Shown here: one piece after another, positions 57,839 to 64,000 of the stretch | How positions within the stretch are numbered: position 1 is the first letter of the stretch | Layout: each line of letters begins with the position of its first letter | Source of the DNA: Stappia sp. | GTDB taxonomy: Bacteria > Pseudomonadota > Alphaproteobacteria > Rhizobiales > Stappiaceae | Length of the DNA: 64,000 nt | Direction of reading: 5' to 3' | Assembly (NCBI GenBank): GCA_002722295.1 | Contig: PBLF01000035.1 | Span: forward strand, 1-64,000 | The notes under the pieces: generated by a model | Told to the model about the DNA's origin: nothing | The model's input: only the letters and a program-made list of their open reading frames with translations | Database searches by the model: none | Translations under genes and position numbers: made by a program

Positions 57839-60118
57839 ATGAACGAGTCGCGCGCACCTGGCCTGATCCGCCCCGAGGCGGAAGAGCGGGTGGAGATCGA
57901 CATGGCTTCGGTCCTTGCCGCCCTGCGCCGTTCCCTTCGGTGGTTGCTGCCGCTGACGATAGCCGTCGCGGTGCTGGCCTTCGTCGTGCTTCAGCTCGTC
58001 CCGGCGAAATACCGCTCCGAATCGAAGGTTCTCATCGAAACCTCCGACATCGTCTATCCGGGCGATGCGCGTGGCGTGGAGGAGGAGCGGGCGCTTCTCG
58101 ACAACGAGGGCATCCAGAGCCAGGTCGAACTGCTCATGTCCCGCGATCTGCTGCGCCGGGTGGCCAAGCGGCTGGATCTCGCCTCCGAGGCCGAGTTCCA
58201 GGGCGGAGGCGGCAGCCTCGTCTCCGACATGTTCGTGGCGCTCGGCATGTTGCGCGATCCGGGCCGCTCCTCCCTCGAGGAGCGCGTGCTCAAGACCCTC
58301 TACGAGCACCTCGACGTCTTTCGCGTCGACGGTTCGCGCGTCATCACGGTTCGCTACACCTCGCGTGACGCGGAGCTGTCGGCGCGCGTGGCCAACGGCA
58401 TCGTCGAGGAATACCTGAACCTCCAGTCGTCGGTGAAGCGCGAGACGACCGATCTCGCCGCCACCGCGCTCGAGACCCAGATCGAGCGTCTGCAGGGCGA
58501 GGTGAAGGAAGCGCAGGAAAAGGTGGAGGCCTGGCGCTCGCAGGCCGGCCTTCTGCTTGGCGCCGACAACCAGACCCTCGACCAGCAGCAACTCGGCGAA
58601 ATCAGCACGCAGCTTTCCGATGCCCGTGCCGCGCAGTCGCAGGCGGAGGCACGAGCCAAGCTCATCCGCGAGCAGCTCAGGAGCGGCGGCTCGCTCGAGA
58701 GCGCCAACGAGGTGCTGAACTCCCAGCTTATCCAGCGGCTGGTCGAGCGTCAGGTGGAGCTGCGCGGGCGCATCGCCGAGCTTTCGACGACCCTGCTGCC
58801 GAATCATCCGCAGATCCGAGCGCTTCGCTCCCAGCTCGACGACATCGACCGGCAGGTGCGGCAGGAAGCGGCCAAGATCGCCTCCGGTCTGGAAAACGAG
58901 GCCAGAATCCAGCGGGAGCGGGTCGCTTCCCTCAACGAGACGCTCGATGAACTGAAGACGCGTGCCGGCAAGTCCAACGAGGACCAGATCCGGCTCCGCG
59001 AGCTTGAGCGCGAGGCGCAGGTCAAGGCGGCCCAGCTCGATCAGCTCATGACGCGTTACCGGGAGGCCGACACGCGTCGCAATGCGCCGTTGCTGGGCGC
59101 CGATGCCCGCGTGATCTCGAGGGCGACCGTGCCCCTTGAGCCCTATTCGCCCAAGGTCGGACCGATCACCGCAATCCTGACCGTCGTCACCTTCCTGCTC
59201 GGCGCGCTCGTGGTGGTTCTCGGACAGTTTCTCTCGGGCCGTGCCTTCGTCAGCGTGCCGCTGGATGACGAGCATGAGGACGCGGGCGCTCCCGACACCG
59301 TGGCCGCGATGTCCGCTCCGCGCGAAACGGGGGGCGCCGAAAGTGCCCGCCACGCGCATGACGACCTCAACCAGGGCCAGTGGCGCGCCTCCGCCGGTGC
59401 CATGGCGGGATACGGCGGCATGGCCAGTGCCGCCGCTTGCTGGGGCAACGACCGCGCCGCCGCCACGCGGGCGGGCGATGCGGATGTGCCGGTTCAGGCG
59501 GACGAGCACATGGATCTGGCGGTGGCCGATGCTCCGGCTCCGCATGACGCGGCCGCGTCTGCCATGCCCGCTGAAGCCGGTGAGGACCGTCCGCGCCGGG
59601 TCGCGGTGCTGTCCGTCGACAGCGACGAGGCCTCGCAGGGGGTTGCCTTCCGCCTCGTGCGCGAGGCGGCGGAGGAGGGCGTTCTTCCGCTTTTCCTGGA
59701 AGTGCGCCCGGACCTTGCGGACCCGGAGGCCGTTCCCGGCTTCGCCGAATTGCTCGACGGGTCGGCGTCCTTTGCCGGCGTGATCTATCGCGATGCGGCG
59801 TCGCGGGCGCATGTGATCGAGTCGGGCAAGCGCAACATTGACGACGATCTTGCCCAGGCCGGCCGCTTCGAGCTTCTCATGGACGCGATCGATCACACCT
59901 ACGATCAGGTGTTCTTCGATCTGGGCCTTATCGACGACGCGCTGATCAGCGCCCAGATCCTGGCCATGGCCGACAAGGTGGTGGTGGCCAGTGGTGGCTC
60001 GCCCGCCGGACCGGAACTGGAAGAGGCGCTCCGGATGCTGCAGGACCAGACCGGCGCGCCGGTCGTGGTGGAGAAGATGGGTGGCGGCACGCGCGGCTGT
60101 GCGGACATGGCGGCCTGA
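57839..60118 (+). CDS. Polysaccharide co-polymerase (Wzc/GumC-like) with degenerate BY-kinase domain
   Basis: A 759-residue inner-membrane protein. A first helix (about residues 36-55) leads into a Wzz domain (SESKVLIETSDIVYPGD), a long coiled coil (about 205-440) and a second helix (about 441-465, ITAILTVVTFLLGALVVVLG). The cytoplasmic part has an Ala/His-rich linker and a P-loop-like domain from about residue 585. That domain keeps the fold pattern but has lost its motifs: VAVLSVDSDEASQGVAFRLV lacks the GKS/T Walker A, LFLEVRPDL lacks the Walker A' Asp, and there is no Tyr cluster at the end. VFFDLGLID keeps only one Asp of Walker B. It probably controls chain length without kinase activity. 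Confidence 0.9.
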   Translation: MNESRAPGLIRPEAEERVEIDMASVLAALRRSLRWLLPLTIAVAVLAFVVLQLVPAKYRSESKVLIETSDIVYPGDARGVEEERALLDNEGIQSQVELLMSRDLLRRVAKRLDLASEAEFQGGGGSLVSDMFVALGMLRDPGRSSLEERVLKTLYEHLDVFRVDGSRVITVRYTSRDAELSARVANGIVEEYLNLQSSVKRETTDLAATALETQIERLQGEVKEAQEKVEAWRSQAGLLLGADNQTLDQQQLGEISTQLSDARAAQSQAEARAKLIREQLRSGGSLESANEVLNSQLIQRLVERQVELRGRIAELSTTLLPNHPQIRALRSQLDDIDRQVRQEAAKIASGLENEARIQRERVASLNETLDELKTRAGKSNEDQIRLRELEREAQVKAAQLDQLMTRYREADTRRNAPLLGADARVISRATVPLEPYSPKVGPITAILTVVTFLLGALVVVLGQFLSGRAFVSVPLDDEHEDAGAPDTVAAMSAPRETGGAESARHAHDDLNQGQWRASAGAMAGYGGMASAAACWGNDRAAATRAGDADVPVQADEHMDLAVADAPAPHDAAASAMPAEAGEDRPRRVAVLSVDSDEASQGVAFRLVREAAEEGVLPLFLEVRPDLADPEAVPGFAELLDGSASFAGVIYRDAASRAHVIESGKRNIDDDLAQAGRFELLMDAIDHTYDQVFFDLGLIDDALISAQILAMADKVVVASGGSPAGPELEEALRMLQDQTGAPVVVEKMGGGTRGCADMAA

Positions 60119-60162
60119 TCCGGCTGGGCACTCTCATCGCGTGACATGCCAGCGAACATGAC

Positions 60163-60197
60163 AAGGCCCGACACCGTCTTCCGGTGCCGGGCCTTTT
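60163..60197 (+). terminator. Rho-independent terminator after the co-polymerase gene
   Basis: A long stem (AAGGCCCG.CACCG paired with CGGTG.CGGGCCTT) around a 4-6 base loop, followed by TTTTT. It closes the co-polymerase transcript, which converges with the GNAT gene. Confidence 0.85.
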
Positions 60198-60222
60198 TGC
60201 ATTCGGGTTCCCTTGCTGCGGC

Positions 60223-61464
60223 TCAGGCGCGCAGGCGACGCATCTTGCGCACCAGCGACCAGAGGGCCGGCGTGTTGCGGATGGTCCGGCGCAGGTCGCG
60301 AATCCGGCGGATGGCGAAGATGGCGGCGCGGCCCTTCAGCGTGACCGGCAGGGCGACGTCCATCAGCGCCTCGCGATCGGCCCAGGAGGTCTTGTAGCGC
60401 TCGGCCCCCAGTCCGAAATCGAAGCTCGTGGCGCCGAGCCGGCAGGCGTCGGCGATCACGTGAAGCAGCAGCAGGTCTCCGGGGCTGTAGACGCCCGCGT
60501 CCTCGCAGATGCTGTTGGTGTAGGCGTGGAACCGCTCGTACTGCATTCCGCAAAGATAGGTGGCGCGGACCTCGCCATCGACCTCGAGGCCGTAGATCAT
60601 GCAGCGGTTGTCGCCGGCTTCCATGGAGCGCACGAGCTGTTCGGTCAGGAACGCGCGCATGTCGGGGGCGTCGAAGACGTTGGGAATGCCGCTCGAGGCC
60701 TGACGCAACCCGCGCTGGGTTATGAGCGTTTCGAGGAAACGCAGGGCGGTCGCCGGATCTTCGGCGCGTCGGTGGCACACCGTTCCGGTCTCGGCCAGCT
60801 TGCGCTCCTTGGTGCGCAGCTTCTTGCGTGCGCTGGAACTCCGTCGCGCCTTGTAGACCTTGTCGAAGTCGGCTTCGAGCGGGAAGGCGTGCACGGCGTT
60901 CAGGCTCGCGATCGCATGCGGACAGATGAGCGGATGAACGCGCTCGTCGATGGTCTCGGGCACATACTTGAGATCGAACAGGTCGATGCGGTGGCTGGCG
61001 GCAACCTTCAGGAGGACCTTGCGGAGGCTTCGCACATGAATGCCGGCGAGAACGTCGCGTCGCCACAGGCCGCTGTTCTGGTTGCCATGGAAATCGCCGA
61101 GAAACCGGCAGATGCGCAGATGCCCGCGAGCCTTGCGAGTGATCGAGAGAGGCAGCAGGAACGCGGGCTCGCCATCGACCTCGCCGACAACGATCAGCGC
61201 CTCGATGCCGCGTGCGCGTCCAACGTGGTCGTACCAGGATGACAGCCACTCGTAGCTGGTGAACAACGTGCCGAAGGCGTTTTCCTGGAGCGTGCGCCAG
61301 ATGTCCGCAACCCGGTGGGGATCGGACTCGGTGCGGATGGAGAACTCTCCGGTTTCCAGCATTCCGTCCAGCCTCATCGCCTCCACGTCCATGTCTTCGG
61401 AGTGCAGGTCCGCGAGTGCGCGCATGACGGGCAGGTCGTCTGCCCGGGCAGTCGCGTGTTGCAT
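60223..61464 (-). CDS. GNAT/FemAB-like acyltransferase (Acetyltransf_6), polysaccharide-associated
   Basis: A 413-residue protein with two GNAT-like folds of the FemAB/BcsL group (Acetyltransf_6): the N-terminal LFTSYEWLSSWYDHVGRARG and the C-terminal EVDGEVRATYLCGMQYERFH, followed by LLHVIADACRLGATSFDFGL. In other exopolysaccharide and cellulose loci such proteins are thought to modify the glycan by acyl transfer. The ATG at 61464 follows GGGGGGA; an in-frame ATG at 61491 has no ribosome-binding site. Its promoter faces the deacetylase gene. Confidence 0.85.
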   Translation of the reverse strand: MQHATARADDLPVMRALADLHSEDMDVEAMRLDGMLETGEFSIRTESDPHRVADIWRTLQENAFGTLFTSYEWLSSWYDHVGRARGIEALIVVGEVDGEPAFLLPLSITRKARGHLRICRFLGDFHGNQNSGLWRRDVLAGIHVRSLRKVLLKVAASHRIDLFDLKYVPETIDERVHPLICPHAIASLNAVHAFPLEADFDKVYKARRSSSARKKLRTKERKLAETGTVCHRRAEDPATALRFLETLITQRGLRQASSGIPNVFDAPDMRAFLTEQLVRSMEAGDNRCMIYGLEVDGEVRATYLCGMQYERFHAYTNSICEDAGVYSPGDLLLLHVIADACRLGATSFDFGLGAERYKTSWADREALMDVALPVTLKGRAAIFAIRRIRDLRRTIRNTPALWSLVRKMRRLRA

Positions 61465-61592
61465 GTCAGTCCCCCCGACGTCTCTCGTCATGGCACCATG
61501 TTCACCGTGTCGATGCGCTCATTGGTAGCAAGGAGTTCTAAAGAAAACGTCGATAGGGTTGTCCCAAGGGAAAACGGGACCGGGGACGGCAT

Positions 61593-62675
61593 ATGGATCT
61601 GCGCCGCCGATTGCTGGCCGGAGGCTGCGCGTTGCTTGACCGCAGCGGCCTTGGCCGTGCGCTGACGCCGCTGACGGGCGGACACGGGCTTGTTCTGACG
61701 TTGCACAGTGTCGCGCCCATGTCGCCGTGCGATGCCTTCGCGCCCAATCGTCACCTGCGGGTCGCGCCCGATTTTCTCGACCGTACCATCGATCAGATCC
61801 GTGCCTCCGGCATTGAGCTCGTTTCCCTTGAAGAGGCCGTGGCGCGCGGCATCGAGGGTCGGGACGGGGGTGGGAGGCGTTTCGCCGCTCTCACCTTCGA
61901 CGACGGGTATCGCGACAACCTGATCCACGCCTGGCCCGTTCTCAAGAGGCAGGGGGTGCCCTTCACCATCTTCGTGACCAGCGGTTTCGTGGACCGCACG
62001 GCGGAGATCTGGTGGGAGGCTCTTGCGCGCATTGTCGCCAGCGCCGATTCCATCGAGGTTCCTGTCGGCTCCGGGATGCGGCGCTTCCCGGCCGAAACGA
62101 CCGCCGAGAAACGGCATGTCTTCTGCCATGTGCTGCACTGGTTCACCCGTGAGCTGGGTGAGGATTCCCAGCGCCTGGAGCTCAGGCGCCTGGCGGAGCG
62201 TCACGGTCTCGATCTCGTGGCGCTCGCGGATGAGCTCATTCTCACCTGGGACGAACTGCGCGAACTGTCCCGCGATCCGCTTTTCACGGTGGGCGCACAC
62301 ACGCACGACCATTTCGCGCTGGCCCGCCTCACGCGGGAGCGGATGCGCGCCGACATCGGTCGCGGCCTTGAGCGCCTGAAGGAGGAATTGGACGTCAGCC
62401 CCCGGTTCTTCGCCTATCCGTATGGCTACGAGGCGGCGGTGAACATCGAGGCGCACGACGTGGTGCGGGAGATGGGGTTTCGTGCCGCCGTCACCACCCG
62501 TCCGGGCGTCCTGTCCGGTCGGGAGGACCGTTTCGCGCTGCCCCGCGTGTCACTGAACGGCTACTTCCAGAATGCGGCCGTCGTGTCGCAGTTCCTGACC
62601 GGCGCTCCGTTTCCGCTCTACAACCTGATGCGGCGGGTCCGCGACGTGATCAATCCGCATCCGGCCTGCGGCTGA
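61593..62675 (+). CDS. Polysaccharide deacetylase (NodB-like, CE4)
   Basis: A 360-residue protein with a CE4 domain. ALTFDDGYRDNLIHAWPVLK gives the D-D pair at the metal site, and FTVGAHTHDHFALARLT gives the two histidines. The N terminus (LVLTLHSVAPMSPCDAFAPN) has no clear signal peptide, so it is probably cytoplasmic or membrane-associated. It would remove N- or O-acetyl groups from the lipid-linked glycan. Its last 26 bases overlap tail-to-tail with the DUF2842 gene. Confidence 0.9.
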   Translation: MDLRRRLLAGGCALLDRSGLGRALTPLTGGHGLVLTLHSVAPMSPCDAFAPNRHLRVAPDFLDRTIDQIRASGIELVSLEEAVARGIEGRDGGGRRFAALTFDDGYRDNLIHAWPVLKRQGVPFTIFVTSGFVDRTAEIWWEALARIVASADSIEVPVGSGMRRFPAETTAEKRHVFCHVLHWFTRELGEDSQRLELRRLAERHGLDLVALADELILTWDELRELSRDPLFTVGAHTHDHFALARLTRERMRADIGRGLERLKEELDVSPRFFAYPYGYEAAVNIEAHDVVREMGFRAAVTTRPGVLSGREDRFALPRVSLNGYFQNAAVVSQFLTGAPFPLYNLMRRVRDVINPHPACG

Positions 62676-62880
62676 GCCGGAAGCCGTGCTCCATCCACCA
62701 GATGATGGCGCCGGCGGGGATCGTCCAGGCCAGTCCTGCGATGGCGAAATACGCGAAGCGGATAACCGATGATGCCGTCTGCATCGTCATGTCGCCGATG
62801 ACCATCGCCACGAAAGCATAGACGATCACGAAGATGACGAGCACCGTCATGCCGATGAACTTGCGGGCGGGATTGGTCAT
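62650..62880 (-). CDS. DUF2842 family small membrane protein
   Basis: A 76-residue protein with two hydrophobic helices (VLVIFVIVYAFVAMVIGD and AYFAIAGLAWTIPAGAIIWW). The pattern matches the alphaproteobacterial DUF2842 family, often next to ctaA. Function unknown. It is divergent from ctaA and overlaps the end of the deacetylase gene by 26 bases. Confidence 0.85.
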   Translation of the reverse strand: MTNPARKFIGMTVLVIFVIVYAFVAMVIGDMTMQTASSVIRFAYFAIAGLAWTIPAGAIIWWMEHGFRLSRRPDAD

Positions 62881-63067
62881 GGTCGTCGTCCGGATCCTGA
62901 GCGTGACGCAAAAACGCGTTGATGCCTGAGGTCATGTGTCACGGGCACGGTGCGCGTCAAGCCCGGCGTGTGCCCTTGTCATTCTCCACGCCTGCCTATA
63001 ACCGGTTTCAGCCGGACGGATTTGCGCCGTTCGCGCGCTGTTTCTCAATGACGGGCCTGGACGGACC

Positions 63068-64000
63068 ATGAGCGATATCACGGCTGACACGCATGTTTCC
63101 CCGAATTCCGGGGAGGACAGGATCGCTCGGGACCGCAAGACGATCCGGCTCTGGCTCTATGCCATCTGCCTGCTCATTCTCGCCATGGTCGTCGTCGGCG
63201 GCGCCACGCGGCTGACGGAATCGGGCCTTTCCATCACCGAGTGGAAACCGATCCACGGCGTGATCCCTCCGCTTTCGGTTGCCGAATGGGAGGAGGAACT
63301 GGAGAAGTACCGCCAGATTCCCGAGTACCAGCTCATCAACAAGGGCATGTCGCTTGAGGAGTTCAAGGTCATCTTCTGGTGGGAGTGGAGCCACCGGTTG
63401 CTCGGCCGCCTCATCGGCGTGGCCTTCTTCGTGCCCATGGTGTGGTTCTGGGCACGCGGGCGCGTTGAACCCTGGCTGAAACCCTGGCTTGTCGCGGGGC
63501 TGGCGCTCGGCGGCCTGCAGGGATTCATCGGCTGGTGGATGGTGGCCTCCGGCCTTGTCGATCGTGTCGACGTCAGCCAGTACCGGCTTGCGACCCATCT
63601 GACGCTGGCATGTCTGATCTTCGCCTATCTCTTCGGGCTGGCACGCTACCTCGCCTTCGCACCGGTTCGCCGGGATGCCGCCGCGCGCCCGCATCCGCTG
63701 TCGCTTCTCGCGGCATTGCTCGTTGCAGCCGTCTTCATCCAGATCTTCCTCGGAGGCCTTGTTGCCGGGCTGAAGGCAGGCCATTCGTTCAACACTTGGC
63801 CGCTCATGGATGGCGCGCTGGTGCCGTCCGGCCTGTGGATGATGTCGCCTGTGTGGCTCAACCATTTCGAGAGCGTGCTGACGGTGCAGTTCCAGCACCG
63901 TATCGCCGCCTATGTGGTGGTGGCGCTGGCGGTTGCCGTGTTCTGGGTCATTGCCAGGCGGGCGGACACCCGCCACCTGCGTGGGGCCGCGCTTGCCGCC
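63068..64000 (+). CDS. ctaA: Haem A synthase (CtaA/Cox15), truncated at the window end
   Basis: The first 311 codons of a Cox15/CtaA-type haem A synthase, which oxidises the C8 methyl of haem O for cytochrome aa3. [22 protein letters not shown] carries the family's opening motif; later come [56 protein letters not shown] and [17 protein letters not shown], with haem-ligand histidines. The protein runs past the last base, so the final helix is not seen. The ATG at 63068 is the first in frame after the divergent DUF2842 gene. Confidence 0.94.
   Translation, partial: MSDITADTHVSPNSGEDRIARDRKTIRLWLYAICLLILAMVVVGGATRLTESGLSITEWKPIHGVIPPLSVAEWEEELEKYRQIPEYQLINKGMSLEEFKVIFWWEWSHRLLGRLIGVAFFVPMVWFWARGRVEPWLKPWLVAGLALGGLQGFIGWWMVASGLVDRVDVSQYRLATHLTLACLIFAYLFGLARYLAFAPVRRDAAARPHPLSLLAALLVAAVFIQIFLGGLVAGLKAGHSFNTWPLMDGALVPSGLWMMSPVWLNHFESVLTVQFQHRIAAYVVVALAVAVFWVIARRADTRHLRGAALAA

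Noticed and set aside
57734-59896. A 720-codon minus-strand open frame across the co-polymerase gene
   Set aside because: Antisense shadow of a clear Wzc/GumC-like gene; composition is Arg/His-rich and not protein-like.

Overview
The window is a continuous piece of a high-GC alphaproteobacterial chromosome. Gene content and order point to the Hyphomicrobiales (Rhizobiales), probably something near Stappiaceae. The pointers are rnc-era-recO-parC beside lepB, acpS, pdxJ, rsh and rpoZ; glyA-nrdR-ribD-ribE-ribH-nusB; DUF177-plsX-fabH-ihfA-merR; a MarR regulator of the LdtR type next to an L,D-transpeptidase; and a Mg-type HemB. The family-level placement is inference. I see no insertion sequence, prophage, integrase or CRISPR array. 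It reads as core genome with one polysaccharide locus and a few accessory genes.

Layout. 1-3.9 kb: the end of an upstream gene, a YceI / cytochrome b561 / YceI set, and class I fumarase. 4.2-16.2 kb: an L,D-transpeptidase and a thioesterase, then a long minus-strand housekeeping run (parC, recO, era, rnc, lepB, acpS, pdxJ, a DUF2062 protein, rsh, rpoZ). 16.8-25.9 kb: NYN-domain protein and uracil-DNA glycosylase; then bpt and an SLC13-type permease, each interrupted by one in-frame TAG; RDD protein, threonine ammonia-lyase, a LysE exporter divergent from a MocR regulator, and hemB. 26.1-30.2 kb: a valine-degradation module (acyl-CoA dehydrogenase, 3-hydroxyisobutyryl-CoA hydrolase, mmsB) with two small membrane proteins interleaved. 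30.4-32.8 kb: ldtR and a second L,D-transpeptidase. 33.2-38.1 kb: glyA to nusB. 38.2-47.4 kb: MFS transporter, H+-pyrophosphatase, bamE, a cytochrome bc1 assembly chaperone, DUF177, plsX, fabH, ihfA and a MerR regulator. 47.5-52.6 kb: a two-subunit GMC dehydrogenase with a VOC protein, a ribbon-helix-helix protein, a DUF930 protein and an alpha/beta hydrolase without the usual nucleophile. 52.8 kb: tRNA-Pro(GGG). 52.9-62.7 kb: an exopolysaccharide locus (O-antigen ligase-like polymerase, WcaJ-type initiating transferase, GT4, Wza-like lipoprotein, Wzc/GumC-like protein with a decayed kinase domain, FemAB/GNAT-like protein, polysaccharide deacetylase). The end holds a DUF2842 protein and a truncated ctaA.

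The most interesting signals are: (i) two in-frame amber codons 595 bp apart in neighbouring genes, while TAG is an ordinary stop elsewhere in the window; (ii) a CAAACAAT element, twice over the ldtR start and once inverted upstream of the L,D-transpeptidase; (iii) a probably leaderless mocR whose promoter carries a perfect inverted repeat; (iv) a co-polymerase whose BY-kinase domain has lost its Walker motifs; and (v) an exported hydrolase with Asn at the nucleophile position. I did not find a clearly new multi-gene system.
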